64,000 nucleotides of DNA, taken from Dipteris shenzhenensis. Taxonomy: Eukaryota > Polypodiophyta > Polypodiopsida > Gleicheniales. The position numbers and the translations under genes are program-made. The DNA lies in assembly GCA_047967505.1 (NCBI GenBank), contig CM106538.1. The stretch is one strand, 5' to 3'. Of the stretch, positions 12,629 to 24,106 are shown piece after piece. The notes under the pieces were generated by a model. The model was not told where the DNA came from and ran no database searches. It worked only from the letters and a program-made list of their open reading frames with translations. Every line of letters begins with the position of its first letter. Within the stretch, counting starts at the first letter, position 1.

Positions 12629-13703
12629 GGGTCATTGTTTGCTTGGGTGTAGCCATTTTTGGTGAGGTTCAGGGAATTTTTTGTATATAGGTATCTTGCA
12701 TGACCCATAACTTATGCATTGCTCAATGGAATTCGGCAAACTTTGTCTTTAAGTTGTAGTACAATTCCAAAATTGAGCATGAGAGCAAAAAAGTATGGAA
12801 TAATGATTTGAAACGAGACTATTGAAGCATTACAAGTGCTATGTTACATGTGAAGCATGCATCCTAAAGACTATAGGATATAGCAAATTGCAATTTATTC
12901 AAAAGCATCAAAATTTTGTTCTATACATACATGCAACCAAGTAATCATTCAAAAGTACACTACATGATCTTCTCCTTTACCTAAGGATACACCTAAATAA
13001 GAACATTAGGCATGGATTAATGGGCCTCCAATGTTGTGCTAAAGTGATGCATACCCATTTGAGGGCACCCTCCATAACTTTTTTTTGATTTGTTGAAAAC
13101 CAAAGTGGATTGAAAATTTGGAATTTAAACTAGTGGGAATATTGCATGGTGGTCTTAAAACATTAATAGCTATTGGTATTGGTATCTAGATTCACCCTAA
13201 AATGGAAGAAGTTGAAAAAGTGCAATTTGTGCATGTGCAAAGATATTTTAATAAATCCAACACTATTTACAATTTTGAATTATTTCTTTTTCCATGCACT
13301 TGCTTGCTATATGGCTCATAAGCATGCCAAAGGTCAATCCATTTCATAATACACATCATCAAATCCGACAACACGCCCTTTGGCCTATTTGTGTTTTGAA
13401 GCATTTTAGGCCATATTGCACTTGTTTGGGACATCCAATTCTGATCACATGTATCACTGAAGGGGGGAAACCCGACGACTAAAGATTTTGAATTTTGAAT
13501 TTCCACACATCTCGCCTATCAAATCTTGGAAGATTAAGTACCTACAACCTACCCTTGCCCTACAAATGCCCCTGCAACCCGCACGCACCTCGACGTGACC
13601 TTACACAGACTTTGGTTTGCCATTGCCTTCTTTTGGGTAAGTTGTCTTCTATTCTGTTCTTGCCTCACTAGTTAGCTTCTTTGGGTCTATTTTGGACTGA
13701 TCA

Positions 13704-16700
13704 TGACCATGGCGTCAATGGCAACATGCAGTTGTAAGAGAAGTAGACAGAGGCTGTGAGACAGGAAAGATGAAAAGCCTGGTCAAGGCACAAGGAACAA
13801 ATTGCGGGTTGAGGGAAGCGCTGGCACGGTATCGAAACGGCAACAAAAGAACTTTTGCAATGTCTACAAAGGGAGAAACAACGAGAAGAAAGAAGAATCC
13901 TTGTAGAGTAGTAGCAGGAAGTAGTTGCAGATGCATGCATTTGATCATTGCCATCGAAGCGAAGAACACGAGTTGTGGTCTCACGACTGGTGGGAGCATT
14001 CAAGGTAGCACCATCAGGCCATTCGGGTGATTACTAGTCTCGAGTCTTCACAAGCTTTAGCTTGCACCCTAATGTTCGTAGAGTAACAACCCTACCAACA
14101 CCTTGGGAGACACACGCCCAAGACATGATGCTCTCTAACCAGAGAATTGGCCTACAACAAGTGAAAGGGGTACACAGCTAAGATCAACTAGTTGCAAAGA
14201 GGACGACATGAGCTATGTTGGTGTTCCATGAAACAAAGTAGAAATGGCTTGGGCACACAATGTCAAAGATGTTGTCAATTAGAAGGACCAGCGTGGATCC
14301 AATAGGTGAATGTAGAGTAGAAGCAATGCATGATCATCTTGATGAGAATTTGTGGGCTTCAACAGAACACAAGAAAAGGAGAGAGAGCCTAAGTGCAGAA
14401 GTCATTGCTACAGTGATGATGCTTTGGCATGAAAATATGAGAGTTTCTCCAAATAGAAAGGATATCTGTAAAAAGCAGATGGGATGCAAGGTGTTTGAGG
14501 AGCACATCATACACATGCTAGTAGATACAATGCAGGTCAGTGGTGCCTAAACCTACTCGATGGTTGTTTGTGATTAGGCTTTGGGATAGCTTACTTGTTT
14601 CATTTCTTAAACCACGCTTGGACTAAATGTGATTGTCCTAAACTAGCCCAGTGGTTGGAACATGATGCAATTGTAGGCTGGTTCAACTCAATCACTAGTT
14701 AAGTGATTGTCCTGAACCAACGTGGTTGAACAGACATTAGTTGTTGTCGAGCCCGGTGGCATGGTTGAGCAAAAATTATTAGAAATATATTATTATTTTA
14801 TTAAACCAGCCCGTCGGTGGTTGGAACATCATGTAACCACTACTTCAACTCAATCACCAGTTATGTGATTGTCTTGAACTAGCGTGGTTGAACATACATT
14901 AGTTGTTGACCAGCCCGGTGGTTGAAATTATTATGTTTCCTAGTACTTTAATTTGTTAAATTTAATTTCTTGCTATTTGAGTCATAAACCACTATTTCTA
15001 GACTGGGATGGCTTGGACTTAATGTGATTGTCCTACACTAGCCTAGTGCTGGTTCAAAAAAATAGCACTTATTATTGACTGAAATTGTGAAATTAAAAAA
15101 TGAAAAGCAATATATTGTTATTTTCTAATTGTGAAATTAAAAAATAAAAATCAATATACTTGTTATTGTCTAATATGTGAAGTTAAGACCATAAGGCTAA
15201 ACCAACCCGGTGGTTGAAATTGTGACAGTGTCCTAAACCATCCCGATGGTTGAAATTGACTGTCCTAAATGTGTCCTAAACCAACCAGGTGGTTGATTGT
15301 CCTAAACGTGTCCTAAATGAGCCCGGTGATTGAAATTGTGACTGTCCTAAACTAGCTTGATAGTTAAAATTGTGATTATCCTAAACCAGCGTGGTGGTTA
15401 AAAATTATTTTGCTTCATTATATACTTTAATTAGACTGTGTTTTGTCTTGTTATAGTAGTGCAAAAAGGGGGCTTACTATATTGTTGTTCCATTTAAAAG
15501 AGGCTCACTGTTCTATTGTTCCCACATGTTGGGTCAGCAAATAGAGTTGTATCTCAAGTTTATGGATCAGAATCCGAACATTTCAATTGGGCAGAGGATC
15601 TTTGAGCATTGTAAGCCCTGGTATGTCAGGAAAGTCAAAGACATGAATGTTTGTTGTTGTAAAACACATGTAGACTTTGACCCTACCCGACAAGCTATGA
15701 ATAATTGAGATTTGATCGTGTTGGAGCATTGCCCCATAGGGATCGATGCCCATGCCTCCCTGATGAATGCATAGTTTGTAGGCCACCTGGATCCTCACTG
15801 TGTGTTGCAAGGGAGGGCAGCTTTTGTAGCCTAATGTCTCTGTGGGAGCCACTGGTTTGTCTAAAGGAAAATCGTGACTGGCACCGCATTGAATGCATTC
15901 ATGGCACATGCAAGCATTGCAGTCTGAAGTTAAAGAAGAAGACATTTCATGTTTATCCAAATGAAATGTGGGAAGACAACCATGTTGCTCTAAAATGGAG
16001 GATATTTTAAAATGTCAATGTTGAAGGATCCGATAAAAAGAGATGGCTAATGTCATATAAGAGCACTCAGCGAAGGGAGCTTATAGGTCACGTGATTCAA
16101 TCCATCCCAAAATATGTGCTTCACAATTTCATGGTGCCAGCTCTAGTAGGATATGTAGTTTAGGATGTGCCTTGCCAATTTTCCCCATGACACTATTGTC
16201 TTTGTCATAGTTTTTTTTGAAAATTATTCATTTCAAGAACAAGATGAGATACAAAGTGCTCACTGGTACAACAAGTAGATAACAATTCTTGTGCGTATCA
16301 CGTACATTCATTTGCTTGATTCTTCTATGCCTGATGCCAATTTGCTTGCTGACTCACATGAGTCCAAGTCAGTTCAACGCACATACCATTTCTACATTTC
16401 AGATGATAGGGAACATGACAGCTTATTTGTGCAGCATGCTTTTCTACTGCATTGGGAATGGCTAAAAAAGGAAAACCCCCATGCAGAGTGCTACCTCTCA
16501 ATTTAAATTAGCCCATGGATTCTACTTTATCTCAAGGTTCAAATCCTTGACTGCTCTAGGCATGATATGGAATTTCTTTGGGTCTAGCCATGGCAAGGGT
16601 GTGGTACTGTTATTAAGCAAGCTCTATTTAAACACTAGTTAACATCCCTCAAGAAAAACTCAATGATGCCCATGATGTTGTAACATGGCTTATAGCCAAC

Positions 16701-17453
16701 CTCTCCACATGCATGCATTCAACATACAGTAAACAAATCCTTAAGAATAGCATAGTACGCAGAGTGTTCCATGAAGTGAAAGTGGATGAAGTGCAAAGGA
16801 GAAGCCGGTACGATTGTGAGAAAATTAAAGGAGTTCATGGTCTGCACAACATATGGGGCTTTTCAAACAACCAACTGATTAAAATAAGAAAACTTTCTTA
16901 TTTCTATAATGTGTGCATCATAGGGGATCATGATGATTGTGAGAACATTGCAATTGTGAAGACATGGGAGCGAGTTCAAGTTTCCCTCTATGTTTAGATG
17001 GAGTGACAAATAATGGAGAGACAAACAATGACTCGCCACAGTTTGGGGAGAGTTTTGATGACCTCATTGACTATCTGGAAGAGGGGGATGACTTTGCAAT
17101 TGTTGTTGCCTTTGGGGAGAATGAGGAAGATGACCCATACTTTCTATTGCAGTGCACAAAACCTAAGCACAAGGTTGAGGAAGCATGTAAGGATAATTGG
17201 GGAACAACCTATGAGAAGTGGGATGTAGTAGTTGGAGCTTTCTGGTACAAAGAAACATCCAAGAGAGGCTGCAATTTACGAACTGCTACATAAGAGTCCA
17301 CAAACATTTGTGTACTCTCATCTAGTAAGAGCTATTAAGTTCCAGATGCAACTTGTGCCACAACATTATAAGGGCAAGAGTGTCTTCAAATTGGATTTAG
17401 ACACGCATGAGCGCATCTTCAAGTGTCTTGGAGCGATGGACGAGAACAACTGA
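13704..17453 (+). pseudogene. Transposase-like gene of copy A, broken
   Basis: This is the plus-strand homologue of the copy B gene. Recognisable pieces in order: an N-terminal Q/E/R-rich region (about 13750-14030); a block with SLSAEVIATVMMLWHENMRV (14380-14440); a donor CAATGCAG|GTCAGT at 14536; a palindrome-filled intron; a second exon from about 15457 with ELYLKFMDQNP; a Cys/His-rich block HRIECIHGTCKHC (about 15885); a block with ENYSFQEQDEIQSAHWYNK (16215-16275); and an acidic C-terminal region ending near 17453. Compared with B it has stops (TAG at 16276, where B has CAG) and has lost the WSDGAASQ motif by a deletion near 16495. It is non-functional. Confidence 0.6.
14640..15410 (+). 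repeat. Intronic array of short imperfect palindromes (copy A)
   Basis: At least nine variants of a ~16-bp imperfect palindrome, best form AACCAGCCCGGTGGTTG, separated by short spacers built from GAAATTGTGAC and TGTCCTAAACC. The repeats lie inside the intron of the transposase-like gene (donor 14536, acceptor about 15456). Matching arrays occupy the same intron of copy B. Confidence 0.7.
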
Positions 17454-17559
17454 GACAGTACTAAGAAAATGTAGTCTCATTGTAAGGAAATAATATTCCA
17501 CTTATTCTAGAAAATGGAAAATGTATTTGAGATTATGCTTCTTTTAGTAAATCCCAAAC

Positions 17560-17900
17560 TAATCACTGCACTTGTTTTTGTAAATCCCAAATGATAAATC
17601 CCATGTTTGTTTTTAGTATATCCCAAACAACCACCACTTTGGTTTTATTAAATCCCATACTTATTTTTACCAAACAACCACCGCAATGTAAATCTCGAAC
17701 CATAAATCCCATGCTTATTTTTAATATATCCTAAACAACCATTGTGTTGGTTTTATTAAACCCCATAACGAATCCACACATCTAGAAATTGATTCATCTT
17801 GTAATAATACAAGCAAATCACCATGCTGGTGGCGATTAATATCCTAGTGCAACCAACCATCATGATGGTGGCGACCACTTATCCTGCACTACTGCCGTGC
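17560..17900 (+). repeat. Short-palindrome array in the 3' terminal region of copy A
   Basis: Repeated AAATCCCA, ATATCCCAAACAACCACC and AACCATCATGATGGTGGC elements with GTGCTATCCTAGAATTTG. The reverse complement of this region is found, duplicated, at 25047-25590 at the end of copy B. Confidence 0.6.
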
Positions 17901-17995
17901 TATCCTAGAATTTGTTGCACAGTGCTATACTAAAATTTGTGAGAGTGAGCAAGTATGATATCCTAAAGTATATGTAGAAGTGATGATTGTCTAAA

Positions 17996-18530
17996 GGGTC
18001 ATTGTTTGCTTGGGTGTAGCCATTTTTGGTGAGGTTCAAGGACTTTTTTATATATAGGTATCTTGCATGACCCATAACTTATGCATTGCTCAACGGAATT
18101 TGGCAAACTTTGTCTACTCCTGCAAATTTTGAATTTTCATACCTCCCTCATCAAATCTTGGAAGATTAAGTACCTGCAACCTGCCCCCATCCTGTAAATG
18201 CCCTGCAACCCCCTGCACACACCTCAACATGACCTTGCGTAGACTTTGGTTTGCCATTGTCTTCTTTTGGGTAAGTTGTCTTCTAGTCTTTACTTGCCTC
18301 AGCAGCTAGGTTCTCTTGGTCTATTTTGGAGTGATCGTGGCCATGGCATCAATGGCAACATGTAGCTCTATGTCTTGCAAGAGAAGCAGACAAAGGCTAC
18401 GAGACAACATAGCTAAAAAGCCAGGTCAAGGCACAAGGAACAGAGTGCGGGTCGAGGAAAGCATTGGCACAATATCGAAATGGCAACGATAGACACTTTT
18501 GCAACAATTGCCAAGGGAGAAATCACGAAA
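17996..18530 (+). mobile_element. Partial third copy (C) of the transposon 5' end
   Basis: It starts GGGTCATTGTTTGCTTGGGT exactly like copy A and follows A through the first ~120 bp. It then jumps, with an internal deletion of about 650-700 bp, to the region matching 13480-13870, including GGAAGATTAAGTACCTGCAA and the coding start of the first exon. Homology stops near 18530 (CACGAAACTATTTTTGGGGC), after which unrelated repeat-rich sequence follows. It is preceded by GATTGTCTAAA, and a similar AGTCTAAA precedes the copy B end at 25348. Confidence 0.65.
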
Positions 18531-18629
18531 CTATTTTTGGGGCCATTTTGGGGCCGCAACACGATGTGCTCTTGGGTGAATATTTGAATTTTGTGCAGAC
18601 CCTCGCTCTCAGCAAAAATTTTCCCGATC

Positions 18630-19245
18630 TCATGATGGCGCATTGGCATAATAATGAGACGCAATCTATTTGTTCTGAACACCATGTAGCTTGACACATG
18701 GCATCTCTACACTGCTTTGTGCAATGTAGTCTCTAGCCCTTATCATTGCGTAACCTTTTGCCGTAGCTTTGCCACTTGTCACTGGGCACTGCACCCATGC
18801 AGATCATTAAAATTGAAGGTTGGCTTGGAGAGCCCATCGCACTGGTCCTTGGCATAATAATTAGATGCAATCTATCATTTTGAACACCGTCACAATGTAG
18901 TCTCTGGTCTAGTCTCTGGTTTAACCACCTGTCATTGTGCAGCCTTTTGCCACATCTTTGCCCACAGCCCATGCAAGTCATAGGTTGGCTTGGAGAGACC
19001 ACCGTGTTGGTTTTTGGTTAATAATGAGACATAATCTATAATTTTGAGCATCGCCTCAGTGACTGATGACCTGTCATCACCCAAAATTCAAGGTTTGTCT
19101 TGGAGAGACCACTGCACTGGTTCTTGGAGTTATAGCTCCATTACATATTTTTGTGTATTATAGGAGGAGGTCTATGATAACCAGCATGCTAGTAAATAGA
19201 AGGAGATCTATGAAAGCCACCACACTGGTTCTTTGAGTTATATAT
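18630..19245. repeat. Degenerate tandem repeat, unit about 160-205 bp
   Basis: Repeated blocks of TTGGCATAATAATGAGACGC-like sequence followed by GAACACC..CAATGTAGTCTCT and GGTTGGCTTGGAGAGACCAC occur near 18641, 18850 and 19010. Shorter echoes (ACCACTGCACTGGTTCTTGG, CCACCACACTGGTTCTTTG) run to 19245. The CCACC...CTGG cores recall the palindrome family of the neighbouring transposon. Confidence 0.55.
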
Positions 19246-19283
19246 TTATATACCAAGGAAAATGTATTCCGTTGTGCAACTAA

Positions 19284-19452
19284 GAAAAATGCAATTGGTG
19301 ATATGGCCCTTGAGGGGTCCCCTCTAGGGGCAAGGGCCATATCGGCATGCCATTTTTGTCCAGTGGCATCCAAGATATTGTATAATGCACGTCGATATGG
19401 CCCTTGCCCCTAGAGGGAACCCTTCAAGGTCCATATCATCAATTGCATTTTC
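19284..19452. repeat. Long hairpin: ~60-bp inverted arms, ~48-bp loop
   Basis: The left arm 19284-19344 and the right arm 19393-19452 are reverse complements with about five mismatches; both carry GATATGG(C/A)CCTTGA.GGG and CTAGGGGCAAGGGCCATATCG. The loop is 19345-19392. Transcribed from either strand it would fold into one long stem. It could be a small foldback/MITE-type element or a small-RNA precursor; no evidence of transcription is visible. Confidence 0.65.
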
Positions 19453-20559
19453 TGAAAGTTTAATTGTATTTTTCTAGATGTATCTCCATGCAACCACAAC
19501 GGTGGGGTCATTGGAGTTGTTTTAGCGCTATTTTGGTCATAAACCAAGGAAATTGTAGTCCTTCTTTCCTCATATTTTAGTCCTTGTTGCAATAAATATA
19601 AATGAGGGCAAACATATAGATTATCGAGTGAAAATTCAGCAAAAGAGACTACAATATACATCTACATCCAATAATAGGTTATATAAAAATTATCAACTTA
19701 TAGCGATAAAAAATTGAATAGAAGATCTTACATTTATAAAAACTCGGCAATTGCTGAGAGCCTTAGAGGCCAAAAGATTACAGGTAGCGTGGCCATAAAT
19801 ATAAAAGTTAACAACAATAGTGCATAGTGAGAGCCTCAAATTGAACAAAAAAGAGATTACATAAATGCCTTAGAGACCATAACATTACATCTAGTGAGCC
19901 AAAAGATCGTTGAGAGCCCAAAAGATTACATCCAACCATTGCTAAGAGCCTTGTCTGAGCAAGAGGGAATTTGTACAACTCAGTTTTCTGCCAGTCTAGC
20001 TTGTTGCATTAAAAATTTTTAGGGAGCCAAAGGAGATACGATGGAGAGGCCGAAGACCATGCACATTGCCAGGACTCAGATTACGGCCCCCTTAACAAGT
20101 CGAGAGTTCTTTGCTCTGAAAATACTGAGGCCTTTGTCGACATCTAGGGGGAACCCATACATCATAGCCATAAAGAGGCCTTTCTATGAGCATGTCATCT
20201 AAGGTCGTGACATGCAGATGTGTGGGGAATTGACTGTGGGAACGAAGGGTCTCCAATAGTGCTAGCATTTCTATTCCAGGTGAGTGCAATGCAATCACCT
20301 TATATGAGAAGGCATATAACATTGGGATCATAGAGCATCAAGGGGGGGTGGTAGTAGACATGTTGAAGATGAGCGGGTGAGCAGCAGATGAGTGATGAGA
20401 GTTGGAGGAGGGAGCATAGATCAAAGTAGAACAGGGGCAAAAAAGAGCTAGAGGGGTGTGGAGCAAAGTAGCAAAGCATGTGGAGCAAAGTAGCAAAGCA
20501 TGGGCAGATCAGAGCAACGTGGTAAAATGCCAAATGCCACGGATCTTATATATATTATA
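19453..20559. other. Unassigned stretch with short dispersed repeats
   Basis: At 19750-19945 GAGAGCC..GAGGCCAAAAGATTACA recurs three to four times in degenerate form. The minus-strand frame 20092-20331 (with TTLDDMLIERPLYGYDVWVP) reads like a protein fragment, but I cannot name a family. A 20-bp duplication, GTGGAGCAAAGTAGCAAAGC, occurs at 20458 and 20479. Confidence 0.4.
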
Positions 20560-21520
20560 AAGTTTGAGCCACCATGGTGGCCAGAGCTCAAGGTTCCATC
20601 CATATTAATTGCATGCCATCGCGGTGGAATCTTAGGCGCCATCCTAGACAGGATGGTAATCATGCAAAAGACACCATGTGGTGCCACTTCGGTGGCTAGT
20701 AATTAACTGCTAGCCTAGTGGAATCTTAGCCATGACAAACGTGGTTGATAAGAGCCACCACCATCGGCAATAATTCCCACAAAGGTAAATCATGAAGCTC
20801 TAATCACTCATTACCATGCACTCTAGTTCTCTACTGAGCATGTGAGCCCGGTGACTGGTAATTTTTATTTCAGGAGTAGTAATCATGCCTGCTTAAGCCC
20901 GGTGGTGGGTGAGCAGTGGCTGGTAATTTTAACTGCTAGCCTAGTGGAATTGTAGCCATGATAGACGTGCTGTAATCACTCATTACCATGCACTCTAGTA
21001 CTCTACTGGAGCATGCAAGCCTGATGACTGGTAATTTTTACTACACTTGTAGTGATCATGCATGCTTAAGCGCGGGATGGCACGGTGGAATTGTAGCCAC
21101 GACTGACATGGCTGATGACAACCACCACCATCGGGTAGTAATTCCCACAAAAGTAAATCATGAAGCCTAATCACCTCTAATCCCTCATTATTATGCACTC
21201 TAGCACTCTCCTAACCATGCAAGCCCGGTGACTGATAATTTACTACACTCGTAGTAATCATGCATGCAAGCCTGGTGGTGGTAACTGAAAGCTGAGTAAT
21301 TGCCAGCCACTATAGTGGGCTGGTAATTAACTGCTAGCTTGGTGGGTCTTAGTCGCCACCACAGATGTGGCTGGGAATCTTAGATGCCACACCTCTAATC
21401 ATTCATTACCATGCAAGTTAGTACTACTGCCTTGAATTAATCAAAATTTGAGCCAACCACCATGATGGCTCTCACCTTGGCAGTAATCGGGCTACAACTA
21501 TTGTGGCGGCTCTCACCTTG
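20560..21520. repeat. Tandem array, unit about 170-217 bp, rich in short palindromes
   Basis: Units are marked by CATTACCATGCACTCTAGT-like sequence at about 20810, 20981, 21187 and 21404, each followed by GAGCCCGGTGACTGGTAATT and CTAGTGGAATTGTAGCCA variants. Palindromic elements such as GCCACCATGGTGGCC (20570), CACCACCATCGG and ACCACCATGATGGCTC occur throughout. This links the array to the palindrome family in transposon copies A and B. Confidence 0.6.
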
Positions 21521-21544
21521 ATAGTGTAGTCAGGCTACAAACCG

Positions 21545-21790
21545 CTATTCCATTCCCTTAACCATTTCATCATCTATCCCTCTCAACTGTTTTGTTCTCC
21601 CTTGCAATCTCAAGGCTCCACTATTCCATATCCTTCACTGCTTCATCTTCTATCCCTCTTGACCATTTCTGTCACCCTTGCAATCCAATTGCAAACTCAA
21701 GCCTCCACCATTCCATTTCCTTCACTGTTTCATCTTCTATCCCTCTCGACCATTTCTATCTCCCTTGCACTCTTCCTTCAACTTCTATCC
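21545..21790 (+). repeat. Pyrimidine-rich tandem repeat, three units of about 70-95 bp
   Basis: Three units share CTATTCCAT.TCCTTCACTG, TTCATCTTCTATCCCTCT and GACCATTTCT.TCTCCCTTGC. No gene is supported; frames through it are repeat translations. Confidence 0.65.
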
Positions 21791-21960
21791 CCTCTCACAA
21801 TGAACCCTGCATAGTCTGGGAGCTCCTCACACAATCTTTCCTCCCCTTCTACAGCACGGTGCCTCCCCTGATCTTGAAATCGTGACACATGGGAGCTCCT
21901 CTCTCGCTCTTCAAAAGCCCAATTTGGATGCTCTCCAAAACTTCACCAGGTTGGTACAGG

Positions 21961-23316
21961 AGGCGAACATGAAGGAGGGGCAACTAGTCTAAAGATTACC
22001 ATCAATGAAAGCATGATTGAAAATGCTCTAGGAATTTCTGGAGGTAGTTTGCAAGCACACTTTTTTGAGAAGCAGTGGAAGAGACATGATATTCTAGATG
22101 TATACCCCGATGCTCAGATTAGTAAAGATGGTGGAGTCAAGATTTTGAGCTTTCCAATAGACCTCCAAGATGTGATGATGAAGACCATTCACTTGTTTCC
22201 TAATACGAGAGGAACTTGCAAGTTCTGGCAGGTTCAAGCTGTAGTAGAGCAACTGAAAGGACGTGATGTATCTTTCTCAAGGGCAATCTCCAAGAGCATG
22301 TTAACCAACCTGAAGAATTACATGGATGGCAAATCCCAATTATCATCTCAGTCTGTTGGAGTTGCAATGCACTTGATGGCATCTACCCTCAAAGGGATTT
22401 TTTAGCAATACGATAAGCAGATGTCTCAGAAGGTGACTTTTCTACAAGAGAAAGCCACTGATCCAGCAAAGGCAATGCAACTTGAGAAAAGTCTCAAGGA
22501 AGGTGTAGAAGCTAAGGTAGAGGAGGCACAAGCGAGGGCCTTGCAGGCACAAGAGCAAGCTGAGGCTGCTACAAAATTGGTCGACATGGAAAGGCATAGA
22601 AGAGAAGAAGCAGAGAAGCGCATGAAGGAGCTCCGAGATAGGCTTAAAGAAGTGAGAAATCATGGGGACATGGCAGACAAGGAGCTAGAAAAGATGCGAA
22701 AGGATCTTGAAGATCAAACAGCCAAAAAGAAGGGTCTTTATAAACGGCTCTGCAACATGCCGAACACATTGAACATTGAAAAAGACCAGATGATGGAGGA
22801 TCTGAAAAGGGAGAATGCAAAAACTAGAAAAGTGATGTAAAAACTACGAGAGAGCTTCAAGGCCAAGAAGGATGGCGCAGAGAGTAGCCGGGGTGGAGAA
22901 GACAATGAGGTAGCTCCCCAGGCCAAAAAGGATGCAAAGAGCAGCCACAGTGGAGCAAGTTCCAACCACCACGATGGTGCAAGTTTCAGCCACCATGATG
23001 GTGCAAGTTCTAGCCACCATAGTGGAGCAATTTGCAACAGCCATGATGAGGGTTGTTTTTTCGAAACACTATTGGAAGTCCAAAGAGCAAGCTACAAGAC
23101 CTTGCAAGAAGATCACGATAGATGTTTGCACGAGCTTGCCATGGCTTTTGAAAGTTATGAAAAGCAGTACGTCATCTGAGAGATTTCCAAACTAGAGTGG
23201 AAGTCTTGGAAGCGGCCCTCAAAAGATGTTTTTCAGCAATTTATGCAGCTTCAACAGATGCTGAGGGATTCAGATGAAGCTGTTGCACACAAAGTGAGAA
23301 AAAAGTGGAGGAGATA
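21961..23316 (+). pseudogene. Coiled-coil protein pseudogene, unrecognised family
   Basis: One plus-strand frame can be followed from at least 21961 to 23316, broken only by in-frame stops at 22403 (TAG), 22838 (TAA) and about 23178 (TGA). The first ~140 residues look globular (SLQAHFFEKQWKRHDILDVY, GVKILSFPIDLQDVMMKTIH). From 22421 to 22840 the translation is a strong Glu/Lys/Ala heptad coiled coil (QAEAATKLVDMERHRREEAE). Then comes a Ser/His repeat linker (22942-23038) and a second helical stretch to 23316. It lies between transposon copies C and B, so it may be captured cargo or a second protein of a related element. The preserved frame suggests fairly recent loss. Confidence 0.55.
22942..23038 (+). 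repeat. 24-bp in-frame tandem repeat carrying a CCACCATGATGG palindrome
   Basis: Four units of 24 bp, consensus AGCCACCATGATGGTGCAAG plus TTCC, encode SHHDGASF-type octapeptides. Each unit centres on CCACCATGATGGTG or a one- to two-base variant, the same kind of palindrome that fills the introns of the neighbouring transposons. Confidence 0.75.
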
Positions 23317-23737
23317 AAGGAGAACATCTGTAGCCTTAGGATGAGGAGGATGGAATCAAGAGGCAACTTCGTCATGTATAGAGCAAGACTGTGGTATTGA
23401 CAGCTGCAATAGTTAAATCGGATGCCTATCCTGCTATGCAGTAGGGTCTGAAATGCATGGTCTACCATACCCCCATCATAGATGAATGTTGTATCTGATG
23501 GACTACGTGCTACTACCCTGTGCACGTTTTTTGCTTTGGAGTGTTTTTGCATACAAAATCTAGCTGTAGAGAATGCCATTTTCCATTGCCTAGGTCATGG
23601 ATAGATCAAATGTGCCTACCTACTATAGCTATCTACGACAAGAAAGTAGATGTTGCAGCTCAATTTTCCATTTGGGCAAAAGATCTTAAAGACAAGAAGC
23701 TCAAATTGAAGAAGGCTAAGACCGAGCATTGACTGTG

Positions 23738-23935
23738 AGGAAAAGGAGCATGAAGGGAGGAACCAACCCCCTTCAGGAAAGGAGCAAGAAGGGCTGAGCC
23801 TGCAACCAGGAAGCTCAAATCAAGGAAAGAGGAAGTGGCATGAAGGGAGGGGCTAGGCCCCTACAGGAAGGAACCACCCCCATTCTGGAAACGAGCAAGG
23901 AGGGCCGAGTATACAATCAAGGAGCTCAACAAGGA
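23738..23935 (+). repeat. Two-unit tandem repeat of about 90-105 bp
   Basis: Units begin near 23738 and 23825 and share GGCATGAAGGGAGG, the run from ACCAACCCCC/ACCACCCCCA to GGAAA.GAGCAA, AAGGAGGGCCGAG-like sequence and AAGGAGCTCAA. They directly follow the coiled-coil pseudogene. A smaller echo (GAGTCCTTGAGATGTAAT) follows at 23933-23985. Confidence 0.6.
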
Positions 23936-24106
23936 GTCCTTGAGATGTAATATAAAGTAAAGGAGTCTTTGAGATTGTAATCTATGTAATCTGTGTGTAA
24001 TCTATTGAATTGTTAATGTTCTCTAGAGTTTACTTGGGCATTGTTTTCTCAGCTATGTGACTATATAGTGTCCTTTGATCCATGCCAGTGCAATGATAAT
24101 AATGAG

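Larger units (their letters stand above)
12629..17935 (+). mobile_element. DNA transposon copy A (about 5.3 kb, decayed)
   Basis: The left end GGGTCATTGTTTGCTTGGGT is shared with copy B at 30477 (reverse complement) and with a partial copy at 17996. The right end is worn: it matches copy B as far as GCACAGTGCTATACTAAAA and then loses the last bases. Copy B ends there in ACAATGCCC, so the family has short terminal inverted repeats GGG(T)CATTGTTT. No target duplication is evident. The copy contains one split transposase-like pseudogene and two arrays of short palindromes, one intronic and one in the 3' terminal region. The family was not recognised by name. Confidence 0.65.

Noticed and set aside
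20092-20331. Minus-strand ORF with TTLDDMLIERPLYGYDVWVP as a gene
   Set aside because: Reads like protein, but it is short, lacks a recognised family and lies in repeat debris; too weak for a CDS call.
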